Below, piece by piece: positions 1-9,154 of a stretch of 64,000 nt of DNA; positions within the stretch are counted from its first letter, which is position 1, and each line of letters opens with the position of its first letter. A program made the position numbers and the translations under genes. The DNA is from CAYLMM01 sp964384825. GTDB lineage: Bacteria > Krumholzibacteriota > Krumholzibacteriia > LZORAL124-64-63. The DNA is taken from assembly GCA_964384825.1 (NCBI GenBank), contig CAYLMM010000003.1, positions 48,754 through 112,753 of the forward strand, written 5' to 3'. A model generated the notes under the pieces. It saw nothing but the letters and a program-made list of their open reading frames with translations. It did no database searches and was not told where the DNA came from.

Positions 1-310
1 CCAGCTCGTCGGCGTGGTGCAGGACCTCGCCGATTCCGGGATGGCAGTCGGCGGGCAGGTCGGCGTTGTTGCCGCCGGCGTTGCGGTACCAGGCCAGGGT
101 CACCCGGGGCAGGCCCAGCTCGTCGCGGGCCTCGGCCAGGCGCGCCGCCCATTCGGCCGCCAGCTCGCGCCGCCGCCGCCAGTCCGGGTTGTCCGCGAGG
201 CGGTCGTCGGGCAGGTCCACGATCACCGCGAGGCCGGTGTCGGCGGACGTGGGCTGGAAGACGCGGCGGACGAGGCGGACCAGTTCGGCGGCGGAAAGAT
301 TCTCGGACAT
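1..310 (-). CDS. Hypothetical protein, N-terminal part (runs off the window)
   Basis: Reading leftwards from an ATG at 310, an open frame continues to the window edge, giving the first ~103 residues. A good GGGAGG ribosome site lies 7 bases before the ATG, and the protein begins MSENLSAAELVRLV. It is hydrophilic with no signal peptide or membrane segment. A stretch rich in Arg and Ala (around residues 45-65) is followed by a WYRNAGGNNADLP segment. I do not recognise a family. It is divergent from the NYN gene at 466, so the 155-bp space between them probably holds both promoters, though I see no clear consensus there. Confidence 0.7.
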   Translation of the reverse strand, partial: MSENLSAAELVRLVRRVFQPTSADTGLAVIVDLPDDRLADNPDWRRRRELAAEWAARLAEARDELGLPRVTLAWYRNAGGNNADLPADCHPGIGEVLHHADEL

Positions 311-465
311 CGATGTGCCTCCCTCGGAGTTTCATGGCCGCCCGCGGATCGGGCGACGGCCGTACTCGTAATTTCTGTGGCAATGATCGCATGGTAAAGG
401 CTATTTTGCATTCCGAAGCGGCGTCCTCTCCGGCTGGCCGCGATATCCGTACACGAGGAGTTCCC

Positions 466-1707
466 ATGAGTCAGGACCGCGAAACCAATCTCGCGCTGTT
501 CATCGATTTCGACAACGTCGCTCTCGGCGCGCGCGACATGCGCCAGCGTTTCGATATCAACCACGTTCTCGGCCGGCTGCTCGAGAAGGGCCGCATCATC
601 ATGAAAAAGGCCTACGCCGACTGGAGCTACTATCCGGAATACATGGGCGATCTCCATGCGGCGGCCATCGAATTGATCGAGGTGCCTTCGCCGCGGGTCA
701 GCGGCAAGAACAGCGCCGACATCCGCCTGGTCGTCGACGCCCTGGACCTCTGCTACAGCAACAACCACATCGACACCTTCGTGATCGTCTCGGGCGACTC
801 GGACTTCTCGCCCCTGGTCTCGAAGCTGCGGGAGAACGCCAAGTCGGTCATCGGGATCGGCGTGCGCGGGTCCAGCTCGAAGCTGCTGATCTCCAACTGC
901 GACGAGTTCATCTTCTACGACGACCTGATGCAGAAGAAGGACGGCGGCCGCACGCCCCGGATGGACAACGTACCGGCCGAGAAGAAGAAGCTCTTCAGCC
1001 TGCTGGTCTCGACCATCCAGGGCCTGATGCTCGAGCACAAGGGGCCGCTCTACTCGTCGCTGGTCAAGGACACGATGAAGCGCAAGAAGCCCGACTTCAA
1101 CGAATCGAACTGGAACTACAGCTCCTTCGGCGACGTGCTCGAGGACGCCATGGCCCTCGGTCTGCTCACCGCCAGCCGCGACGAGCAGGCCGGCGGCACC
1201 TGGGTCGTGACCGCGCTCGGCTTCGCCGGCGACGCGTCGTCGCCGCGGTCCAACGGCCGCAAATCGTCCCGCCGCCGTTCGCGCCGGCGCAGCAGCGGCG
1301 GCGCCGAGGCGCCCGCTCCCGCCGTCGAGACCGACGCCGCGGCCGCCGAAGCTTCCGCGCCCCCCGCGAAGGATGCGGTTCCGGCCGAGGTCCCGGCGCA
1401 GGATGCCGGGCGGTCCGGGGAACCGGACAAGGCCCCGGCCGAGAAGACAGCCCCGGAGGCGGAACGGGCGGCCGCCGAGTCCGCGGCGCCCGCGAAGAAG
1501 CCGTCCCGCAGGACGGCCGCCCGCAAGACCGCGAAGAAGGCGGCGTCGACGAAGAAGACGACCAAGAAGGCCGTGACCAAGAAGGCCGCGACCAAGAAGA
1601 CGACCAAGAAGACCGCGACCAGGAAAACGGCGGCGAAGAAGACCACCGCCAAGAAGGCGACCAAGAAGGCGGCCCCGAAGACATCCGATTCCGGCAGTGG
1701 AGCCTAG
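466..1707 (+). CDS. NYN-domain / OST-HTH protein with lysine-rich tail
   Basis: Protein of 413 aa. Residues ~8-150 form a NYN (LabA/DUF88, PIN-like) ribonuclease fold: FIDFDN (D14, D16), NSADIRLVVD (D85) and SGDSDF (D111, D113) supply the acidic metal-binding cluster. Residues ~175-255 match an OST-HTH/LOTUS winged helix, a fold that binds RNA. The remainder is a low-complexity Ala/Pro/Glu linker and a tail of KKxTKK/KKAxKK repeats resembling histone H1, likely to bind nucleic acid. The start at 466 is chosen because GAGGAG sits 6 bases upstream; an upstream in-frame extension to 313 lacks family similarity. The PPDK-like gene follows after 19 bp, so the two are probably co-transcribed. Cytoplasmic RNA processing or silencing is inferred from the fold; the substrate is unknown. 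Confidence 0.88.
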   Translation: MSQDRETNLALFIDFDNVALGARDMRQRFDINHVLGRLLEKGRIIMKKAYADWSYYPEYMGDLHAAAIELIEVPSPRVSGKNSADIRLVVDALDLCYSNNHIDTFVIVSGDSDFSPLVSKLRENAKSVIGIGVRGSSSKLLISNCDEFIFYDDLMQKKDGGRTPRMDNVPAEKKKLFSLLVSTIQGLMLEHKGPLYSSLVKDTMKRKKPDFNESNWNYSSFGDVLEDAMALGLLTASRDEQAGGTWVVTALGFAGDASSPRSNGRKSSRRRSRRRSSGGAEAPAPAVETDAAAAEASAPPAKDAVPAEVPAQDAGRSGEPDKAPAEKTAPEAERAAAESAAPAKKPSRRTAARKTAKKAASTKKTTKKAVTKKAATKKTTKKTATRKTAAKKTTAKKATKKAAPKTSDSGSGA

Positions 1708-1726
1708 GCCTCCGGGGAGATCGTCC

Positions 1727-4051
1727 ATGACCACTGATCGCGCCCGGGAATCCGAACCTCGGACCTGGCGGGAGGACCTGAACCACTTCCGCCAGGACAA
1801 TCCGGTCCTCTACGAGAAGATCATCCGCTACCTGATGCTGACCCTCCACAAGGAGGGCATCGTGCGGATGGAGCAGCTCGAACTGAACGTCAGCCAGATC
1901 CTGGGCAACCCCGACTTCCTGCACTGGACCGATCCCAACCGTCCCGAACCCGCCCTGACGATGAAGGAGCTGCAGGCCCTGCGCCAGCTCGTGATCCAGT
2001 ACGCCTCGCACCACTGGGACGACGACAGGATGAAGGGCCTGATCCAGCTCGGGGTGAAGAAGGACGTCGCGCTGCGGCTCGAGGACATCGCCGACGACCC
2101 CTTCAGCTCGTCGGCCGACATCCGCGACGAGGTGCTGCGGTTCTGCGACATGGCGCCGGGCGGCCCCACGCTCTCGATGGCCGACGTGCGCGGGACGCGC
2201 GTGGCCCTGATCCGGCGCTTCCTCACCGACCAGCTGGAGCTGCTGCGGGTGGCGCGCGACGTGCTGACGATCCGCGACTTCGCCGACATCATCACCCGCG
2301 TCGTGGGGCCGGACCGCGGCCTGGGCAAGCTCGGCGGCAAGGCCACTGGCTTCATCCTGGCCCACGACGTGCTGGCCCGCGCCCGCGAGCAGGGCGCCCC
2401 GGTCGGCGACTTCACCACGCCGCTGACCTACTACGTGCGCTCGGACGTGATGCTCGAGTTCGTGAAGCTCAACGGGCTCGAGGAAGTCATCAACATCAAG
2501 TACGGCGACGTCGACGAGCTGCGCAGCCGCTACCGCCTGCTGCGGCGCTATTTCCTGAACGGCCGTTTCCCGCGGTACGTGCGCGAGGCCCTGACCGGCA
2601 TCCTGCAGTCTCTGGGCGAGGTGCCGCTGGTGGTGCGCTCGAGCAGCCTGCTCGAGGACCGGCTCGGCGCCGCGTTCTCGGGCAAGTACCAGAGCCTATT
2701 TCTGGCCAACCAGGGTTCGCCCGAGGAACGCCTGAACGAGTTGCTCGGGGCCATCAGCCAGGTCTACGCCAGCATCTTCTCGCCCGACGCCATCCAGTAC
2801 CGCGAGGAAAGGGGCCTGCTCGATTTCCGCGAGGAGATGGCCTGCATCATCCAGCCGGTCGTCGGGCACCGCCTGGGGCGCTACTGGCTGCCCGCGTTCG
2901 CGGGGGTGGCGTTCAGCCGCAACGAGTTCCGCTGGTCGCCCCGGCTCAAGCGCGAGAACGGCATGGTGCGGCTGGTGGCCGGACTGGGCACCCGTGCGGT
3001 CGACCGCGTCGGCGACGATTATCCGCGCCTGTTCAGCCCCGGCCAGCCCAAGCTGCGCGCGACGGTCGAGCCGCGCGAGACCCTCCGCTACAGCCAGACC
3101 CGGATCGACGTCATCGATCTCGAGAGCAACGAGTTCACGACCGTCCCGGTGGCCGACCTGCTGCAGGAGAAGGGCGGGCGTTTCCCCGCCATGGAACGGA
3201 TCTTCTCGGTCTTCCGCGACGAGATGCTGATTCCCGCGTCGACGATGATGTTCAACACCGATCCGCGCGACATGGTGGTCACCTTCGACTCGCTGATCGA
3301 CCGCGGCCCCTTCGCCGCGCAGATGAAGGCGATCCTCGACACCCTGGAGGCGGCCTGGCGCGTGCCGGTCGACGTCGAGTTCGCCCACGACGGCCAGCGC
3401 CTGTTCATCCTCCAGTGCCGGCCGCAGAGCCGGGGCGAGCGCCACGAGCGGGTGCGGGTGCCGAGCGGCGTGCCGACCGGCGAACGCGTCTTCTCGGCCG
3501 ACCATTTCGTGCCGATGGGGGTGGCGCGCGACATCGAATACGTGGTCTACGTGCCGCCCGAGGCCTACGCCCGGGTGCAGTTCCGCGACCGCATGGTCGA
3601 GATCGGGCGCGCGGTCGGCGAGCTGAACCGGGCTCTGCCCCACCGCCGCTTCATCCTGATGGGGCCGGGGCGCTGGGGCAGCCGCGGCGACATCACCCTC
3701 GGCGTGAGCGTCGAGTACGCCGACATCAACCACGCCCGCCTGCTGGTCGAGGTGGCCCGCCGCAAGGAGGACTACGTGCCCGACGTCTCCTTCGGCACGC
3801 ATTTCTTCCAGGACCTGGTCGAGGCCGACATCGCGTATCTGCCCCTCTATCCGGACAAGCCGGACATCGTGTTCAACGAGGATTTCCTGCTCGGGACGCC
3901 CAACGCCCTGGCCGAGGTGCTGCCCAAGCGGGCCGAACTGGACGACGTGCTGCGGGTGATCCACGTCCCGGCGGTGTCGGGCGGGCGCATGCTGCAGGTC
4001 TGCATGGACGCCGAGGCCGACCGGGCGCTGGCGTTCCTCTGCCGGGAATAG
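1727..4051 (+). CDS. PEP/pyruvate-binding (PPDK N-terminal-like) protein
   Basis: Protein of 774 aa, start ATG at 1727 with GGGGAG before it. The first ~190 residues are a helical region of unknown type. From about residue 200 (GKLGGKATGF) to ~600 (ILQCRPQS) it matches the ATP-grasp nucleotide-binding half of pyruvate phosphate dikinase/PEP synthase, including VVRSSSLLEDRLGAAFSGKY and the terminal LQCRPQS signature. The phospho-histidine swivel domain and the PEP-binding barrel are missing. Instead there is a ~170-residue C-terminal region with MGPGRWGSRGD. It therefore cannot run the full PPDK reaction; ATP-dependent phosphorylation of an unknown partner is possible. Directly follows the NYN gene. 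Confidence 0.85.
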   Translation: MTTDRARESEPRTWREDLNHFRQDNPVLYEKIIRYLMLTLHKEGIVRMEQLELNVSQILGNPDFLHWTDPNRPEPALTMKELQALRQLVIQYASHHWDDDRMKGLIQLGVKKDVALRLEDIADDPFSSSADIRDEVLRFCDMAPGGPTLSMADVRGTRVALIRRFLTDQLELLRVARDVLTIRDFADIITRVVGPDRGLGKLGGKATGFILAHDVLARAREQGAPVGDFTTPLTYYVRSDVMLEFVKLNGLEEVINIKYGDVDELRSRYRLLRRYFLNGRFPRYVREALTGILQSLGEVPLVVRSSSLLEDRLGAAFSGKYQSLFLANQGSPEERLNELLGAISQVYASIFSPDAIQYREERGLLDFREEMACIIQPVVGHRLGRYWLPAFAGVAFSRNEFRWSPRLKRENGMVRLVAGLGTRAVDRVGDDYPRLFSPGQPKLRATVEPRETLRYSQTRIDVIDLESNEFTTVPVADLLQEKGGRFPAMERIFSVFRDEMLIPASTMMFNTDPRDMVVTFDSLIDRGPFAAQMKAILDTLEAAWRVPVDVEFAHDGQRLFILQCRPQSRGERHERVRVPSGVPTGERVFSADHFVPMGVARDIEYVVYVPPEAYARVQFRDRMVEIGRAVGELNRALPHRRFILMGPGRWGSRGDITLGVSVEYADINHARLLVEVARRKEDYVPDVSFGTHFFQDLVEADIAYLPLYPDKPDIVFNEDFLLGTPNALAEVLPKRAELDDVLRVIHVPAVSGGRMLQVCMDAEADRALAFLCRE

Positions 4052-4081
4052 GTCCACCGCGACGGCCAGGGACGAAAAAGA

Positions 4082-4118
4082 ACCGGCGGCCCCCGAAGGG
4101 ACCGCCGGTCTTTCTTTT
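4082..4118. terminator. Bidirectional intrinsic terminator
   Basis: An 8-bp stem (ACCGGCGG at 4082-4089 and CCGCCGGT at 4102-4109), with extra CCC/GGG pairing inside the loop, is followed by CTTTCTTTT on the plus strand. On the minus strand the same hairpin is followed by a T-rich run made from GACGAAAAAGA at 4071-4081. It sits between the convergent PPDK-like gene and glutamate dehydrogenase and can stop both. Confidence 0.85.
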
Positions 4119-4167
4119 CGCCGGAGCGGAGGCCGAGGCCGCGCGGAGGCGGCTCCGGTTCCGTTCG

Positions 4168-5454
<1,287 letters not shown>

Positions 5455-5601
5455 CCCCTTCCCTCCTGGGAAAAGAACCAATTCTGTTTCGAGCGGAGGC
5501 CGTGGTCCGGTCTGCGATCGTGGCGCGCGGCCGGTTCCGCTAGTGGTTGAAAAAAGGCTTGGCGCCTTTCGGAAACTTAGTCACAGGACCACCGGAGTCC
5601 A

Positions 5602-5630
5602 AGGAAAAGGGGCCCGATTCTTCGGGCCCC
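5602..5630 (-). terminator. Intrinsic terminator of the TPR gene
   Basis: An 8-bp GC stem (GGGGCCCG 5609-5616 and CGGGCCCC 5623-5630) with a 6-base loop. Read on the minus strand it ends in CCTTTTCCTT, a U-rich tail; on the plus strand there is no T run. It lies 32 bp past the TPR gene stop. Confidence 0.8.
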
Positions 5631-5662
5631 CCAACTCCTTGATGAGCGAGTGTTTACGTGGA

Positions 5663-6781
5663 TTATTCTCCGGCGTCCGGTTCGATATCCTGCTCGGCCG
5701 CGTGTTCGATCGCGGGCTCGGGCAGAGGCTCGACCGCCATGGCCGCTTCCGCGACGTGGGGGGCGGAGCCGGGCGCCGTCGCGGCCAGGGTCGCGAGATC
5801 GGCCGGCTCGCCAGGGGCCGACGCGGCCAGCGGAGCCAGACGCTCGCTGCTCGCGATCGCCGGCGCGTGTCCGGCCTCGGCGGCCAGGGCGTAGGCGGCC
5901 GCCGCGTCGTCGATGTGGCCGGTGCGTTCGAGGGCCACGGCCAGGTTGTTGCGGATGCGCGGATCGACCGAGTCCAGCTGCGCGGCGCGGGCCAGGGCGG
6001 GCAGGGCCTCGGCGAAGCGCTCGGCCTCGATCAGCACCAGCCCGAGATTGTTCAGGGCCCAGACGTCGTCGCCGTCGCGTTCGAGGGCTTCGACGTAGGC
6101 GGTCACGGCCTCGTCGGTGCGGCCGAGCCCGTGGTATGCGCGGCCCAGCATCCGCCAGGCGACGGCCGAGGAGTCATCGAGTTCGATCGCCTGTTCGGCC
6201 GAAGCGAGGGCGTCCTCGGACCGCTCCAGGTCGAGCAGCGCGCGGGTCAGGTTGATCTCGGCCTTGACCATGTCCGGCTTCAGCGCCAGGGCCTCGCCGA
6301 AGGCCTCGACAGCCGCTTCCGGCGCGCCGGCCTTGCGCAGGCTCAGGCCCATCATGTAACGGCCCCAGGCGTTCTCGGGCCGGCGTTCGATGTAGACGGC
6401 GAAGGCGTCGGCGGCCTGCTCGTAGCGCTTGCCGAAGTAGGCGGCCTCGCCGCTGCGGTAGATGTCGATCGCGGGCGTGTCGGCGGCGAAGGCGGGCCCG
6501 GAGTCGGCGGCTTCGGCCTCGGCCTCGGCTTCGGTCGCGGTTTCGGCCTCGGCGAAGGCGAGTGCCTGCTCGCCGGCCGTCTCGACGACCGCGATCGCTT
6601 CGCTCCGGTCGCCGGCCGTGGCGACCGAATCCTCGATCGCCGCCAGCGCCGGCGTGTCCTGGTTGTCCGAGGTCACCTTCAGGCCCACCGCCAGGATCGC
6701 GCCCAGAATGAGCACGAACAGCACTCCGGCCTCGGCGAACTTGATCTTCCTCGGATCCTGGGCGGTCTTCTGGTTCTTCAT
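5663..6781 (-). CDS. Membrane-anchored tetratricopeptide repeat protein
   Basis: Protein of 372 aa. A single membrane segment (about residues 15-35, FAEAGVLFVLILGAILAVGL) follows a short basic start, so the body should face the periplasm. A low-complexity Ala/Glu region (~55-100) leads into about five consecutive TPR units (~105-300) with the usual A..Y..A/G pattern; the tail is Ala/Glu/Pro-rich. TPR arrays scaffold protein complexes; the partner is unknown. The ATG at 6781 is preferred (AAAGGG 9 bases upstream) over a longer frame to 6817. A candidate sigma-54 promoter and strong dyad repeats lie just upstream, which suggests regulated expression. Confidence 0.85.
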   Translation of the reverse strand: MKNQKTAQDPRKIKFAEAGVLFVLILGAILAVGLKVTSDNQDTPALAAIEDSVATAGDRSEAIAVVETAGEQALAFAEAETATEAEAEAEAADSGPAFAADTPAIDIYRSGEAAYFGKRYEQAADAFAVYIERRPENAWGRYMMGLSLRKAGAPEAAVEAFGEALALKPDMVKAEINLTRALLDLERSEDALASAEQAIELDDSSAVAWRMLGRAYHGLGRTDEAVTAYVEALERDGDDVWALNNLGLVLIEAERFAEALPALARAAQLDSVDPRIRNNLAVALERTGHIDDAAAAYALAAEAGHAPAIASSERLAPLAASAPGEPADLATLAATAPGSAPHVAEAAMAVEPLPEPAIEHAAEQDIEPDAGE

Positions 6782-6828
6782 CGCGATACCCTTTCGTCGG
6801 GGGATGGTTGGCGTCATGCCCCACCATC

Positions 6829-6844
6829 CGCAAGCGGGGGGCCG
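6829..6844 (-). promoter_or_regulatory. Candidate sigma-54 (-24/-12) promoter for the TPR gene
   Basis: On the minus strand CGGCCCCCCGCTTGCG carries GG-N10-GC with the favoured TTGC at -12 (consensus TGGCAC-N5-TTGC). The predicted start near 6818 gives a ~37-base leader to the ATG at 6781. The -24 half is imperfect, and in such GC-rich DNA the match could be chance. The upstream palindromes at 80-150 bp and the nearby NtrC-type regulator gene strengthen it. Confidence 0.45.
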
Positions 6845-6883
6845 GAAATCGCGAAGGGTTCGTCGCTGGGTTAATCTATTTTA

Positions 6884-6899
6884 CTGTAGATATTTACAG
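6884..6899. promoter_or_regulatory. Palindrome of CTGT-N8-ACAG type (operator candidate)
   Basis: CTGTAGATATTTACAG is a near-perfect dyad (CTGTA/TACAG arms) in an AT-rich patch between the divergent TPR and secreted-protein genes. It has the form of a gammaproteobacterial LexA box, but LexA sites differ among phyla, so the binding protein is unknown. Confidence 0.45.
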
Positions 6900-6940
6900 A
6901 AACCCCAAACGTTCGGAACACAAGAGGGGTGACCGTTATT

Positions 6941-6981
6941 GTGTCGCGGGGGACACGCTGGATCGTGTCGTTCGGGACACG
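6941..6981. repeat. Two tandem 17-bp palindromic repeats (enhancer-like)
   Basis: GTGTCGCGGGGGACACG (6941-6957) and GTGTCGTTCGGGACACG (6965-6981) are identical at 15 of 17 positions, each palindromic (GTGTC/GACAC), with a 24-bp period. A partial third copy, GTTCGGAACAC, lies at 6911-6921. Iterated dyads 80-150 bp before a -24/-12 promoter are the usual layout of binding sites for sigma-54 activators. The regulator encoded at 7787-9154 is the obvious but unproven candidate. Confidence 0.6.
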
Positions 6982-7040
6982 AAAAATGTGGCTCCATGAC
7001 TCCGCGATGCCGGTTCAGCCGCCTTCAGAATCCCGAAAAC

Positions 7041-7070
7041 TTGACATGGATGTACTAAATAGGTCAGAAT
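7041..7070 (+). promoter_or_regulatory. Candidate sigma-70 promoter of the secreted-protein gene
   Basis: A perfect -35 TTGACA at 7041-7046 is followed, after 18 bp, by CAGAAT (4 of 6 matches to TATAAT) at 7065-7070. The leader to the ATG at 7135 would be about 58 bases. The rest of the 353-bp gap 6782-7134 holds the palindromes listed separately and no gene. Confidence 0.5.
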
Positions 7071-7134
7071 CACGGAGAGTTTGAACATCGTATTTCACTT
7101 GCCTGCGCAGATGGCCCATCAGGAGGCGATACCG

Positions 7135-7749
7135 ATGCGGCATATCCTGATCACGGTTGCGTGCTTGATGATCCTGGCGGCTCCGGCCCTCGCCGACTCG
7201 GGAAAATGCTATGACGAGGTGGGCATCTTTTTCGATGATCTCGGCTATGTAAACAAATTTGACTGTCCGCACCCGTACACGAGGGTCTATGCCCATCTGA
7301 TGATCCTCAGGCCGTCGTGCCCCGGGATTTCCCGTTGGCAGTGCCACGCGTTCACCGAAGGCTCGATCCTGGCGGAAACCTGGGAGTTGACGAGCGGCGG
7401 GGTCGATCTCGGCGGGGAATTCCAGACCGGACTGTTCGACGTGAGCTACGGGTATCTGGAGGACGCCCTGCGGCCTTTTGACGGCATCTGCCTGTTGGCC
7501 ACCTGGAATGCCTACGTCGTGGATCCGAATCGGACCGTGATGTTCTTCGTCCAGCCCTTGCCGGGCTCGACCATATTCCCCGACGCGCCGGGATACATCG
7601 ACGGCAAGGACCCCGATCTGGCTGTGGAGTTGTCCCCGGTCAGCGGACACTTCGACCTGCCGGTTGCGTACATCAATGGCGACTTTGGCTGCCCCGGCAT
7701 CGACGACGCCAACCAATCCTGGGGCGCGCTCAAGAATCTCTTTCGCTAG
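7135..7749 (+). CDS. Small secreted protein of unknown function
   Basis: Protein of 204 aa. Residues 1-20 are a classic signal peptide (MRHILITVACLMILAAPALA, cleavage before DSGK). The mature part has about six cysteines and a pattern of short beta strands (YAHLMILRPS, GGEFQTGLFDVSYGY, TVMFFVQPLP, DLAVELSPVSG) that looks like a beta-sandwich. No catalytic motif is recognisable. The start at 7135 is set by AGGAGG 9 bases upstream and by the signal peptide. Codon use looks more AT-tolerant than neighbours, which could mean recent transfer. It is convergent with the regulator gene at 7787. Function unknown; export across the inner membrane is the only supported statement. Confidence 0.8.
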   Translation: MRHILITVACLMILAAPALADSGKCYDEVGIFFDDLGYVNKFDCPHPYTRVYAHLMILRPSCPGISRWQCHAFTEGSILAETWELTSGGVDLGGEFQTGLFDVSYGYLEDALRPFDGICLLATWNAYVVDPNRTVMFFVQPLPGSTIFPDAPGYIDGKDPDLAVELSPVSGHFDLPVAYINGDFGCPGIDDANQSWGALKNLFR

Positions 7750-7786
7750 ATACCGGCGACCGAGCGGAGTCCGAGCATCGCCCCGG

Positions 7787-9154
7787 TCACCCCCGCTCGA
7801 TCCCCAGCCTCTTGAGCACCTTCGACAGGCTGGCGTGATCGGCCAGGCCCAGCGCCCGCGCGGTGTTGGTCAGATGGTTGTCGTGGCGGGCCAGGGCGGC
7901 GCGCACGATCCGCCGTTCGGCCTCCTCGCGAAGTTCCTGCAGGGTGCCTTCGATGGGGAAGGGGCCGCCGCCGGGGCCGGCCGCGCTCGGTGCGCCGTCG
8001 CCTGCCGGCGCGAATTCCGCCCCGATCATGTCGCCGTCGCAGGCGATGATCATCCGCTCGATCACGTTGCGCAGCTCGCGCACGTTGTTCCGCTCCCACC
8101 CGCGGGCCTTCAGGGCCGCGACCGCTTCGGGCGCCAGGGTCTTGAAGCGGCGGCCCAGGCGTTCGCAGATCGCGCGCAGGAAGTGGTCGGCCAGCAGCGG
8201 CACGTCGTCGGGACGTTCGCGCAGCGGCGGCACGCGCAGGGTGTGGACGTTCAGGCGGTAGAGCAGATCCTCGCGGAAGCGGCCGGCGCGGACCTCGGCC
8301 TCGGGATCGCGGTTGGTCGCCGCCACGATCCGGCAGTCGACCTTCAGCTCTCGATCGCCGCCGACACGCGTCACCCGCCGCTCCTCGAGCACCCGCAACA
8401 GCTTGGCCTGAGCCGCCGCCGGCAGCTCGCCCATCTCGTCCAGGAACAGGGTGCCGCCGCGGGCCCGTTCGAAGGCGCCGCGGCGCAGGCGGTCGGCGCC
8501 GGTGAAGGCCCCGCGCTCGTGGCCGAAGAGCTCGCTCTCGACCAGGTTTTCGGGCAGCGCCGCGGAGTTCACGGCCAAAAAGGGTCCCTCGGGCCGCGCT
8601 CCCAACCGGTGCAGTTCGCGCGCGACGAGTTCCTTGCCGCTGCCGCTCTCGCCGAGGACCAGCACGGGGCTGGGGATCGGCGCGACCCGGGCGATCGCCT
8701 CGCGCAGCGCGGTCATCGCCCGGCTGCGTCCGATCAGCGGAGTGTCGCCGCCCAGACGCCGGCGCAGGTCGTCGACCTCGCGGGCCAGGCGGTCGTGGGC
8801 CAGGGCGTTCTCGATCTCGCGGGCCACGCGCTCGGTCGGCTCGTCCTTGTCGACGAAGCCCCAGGCGCCCAGCTTGACCGCCTCGACGCAGCGCCGGTAG
8901 TTGCCGGTGCCGGTGTAGACGATCACCGGCACGGCGATGTCGCGTTCCTTCAGCCGCCGCAGCACCCCGAAGCCGTCCAGCCGGGGCATCTCCAGATCCA
9001 GCACCACGCAGTCCACCGCTTCGACGGCCAGCACGTCCAGCGCGTCGCGACCGTCGGCTGCGGTCAGGATCTCGTGGCCGCCGAGGCGGTGCAGATCGTA
9101 GGCGTACTGTTCGCGCATCGCGGCGTTGTCGTCGACGATCAGGATGCGGCTCAT
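7787..9154 (-). CDS. NtrC-family sigma-54-dependent response regulator
   Basis: Protein of 455 aa in three parts. Residues 1-120: receiver domain with DD at 8-9 and phosphoacceptor D53 (VVLDLEMP). Residues ~145-370: AAA+ activator domain with Walker A GESGSGKE, the GAFTGA loop that touches sigma-54, and Walker B GGTLFLDE. C-terminus: a Fis-type helix-turn-helix (NHLTNTARALGLADHASLSKV). When phosphorylated it should drive open-complex formation at sigma-54 promoters. Its ATG overlaps the kinase stop by 4 bp (ATGA), with AAGGAG upstream, so the two are translationally coupled. Likely targets in this window are the TPR gene (dyads at 6911-6981) and perhaps the secreted FlgD-tail gene; this is inference. 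Confidence 0.95.
   Translation of the reverse strand: MSRILIVDDNAAMREQYAYDLHRLGGHEILTAADGRDALDVLAVEAVDCVVLDLEMPRLDGFGVLRRLKERDIAVPVIVYTGTGNYRRCVEAVKLGAWGFVDKDEPTERVAREIENALAHDRLAREVDDLRRRLGGDTPLIGRSRAMTALREAIARVAPIPSPVLVLGESGSGKELVARELHRLGARPEGPFLAVNSAALPENLVESELFGHERGAFTGADRLRRGAFERARGGTLFLDEMGELPAAAQAKLLRVLEERRVTRVGGDRELKVDCRIVAATNRDPEAEVRAGRFREDLLYRLNVHTLRVPPLRERPDDVPLLADHFLRAICERLGRRFKTLAPEAVAALKARGWERNNVRELRNVIERMIIACDGDMIGAEFAPAGDGAPSAAGPGGGPFPIEGTLQELREEAERRIVRAALARHDNHLTNTARALGLADHASLSKVLKRLGIERG

Noticed and set aside
1495..1700. Repetitive AAGAAG/ACCAAG stretch as a possible CRISPR or satellite
   Set aside because: It is the in-frame coding of the lysine-rich tail; units are irregular with no spacers.
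223..1800. Minus-strand frame over the NYN gene
   Set aside because: Arg/Gly/Leu-rich shadow; the plus strand encodes the NYN and OST-HTH domains.
6941..6981. Start of a CRISPR array
   Set aside because: Only two full copies with a 7-bp gap and no cas genes; palindromic operator sites explain it better.
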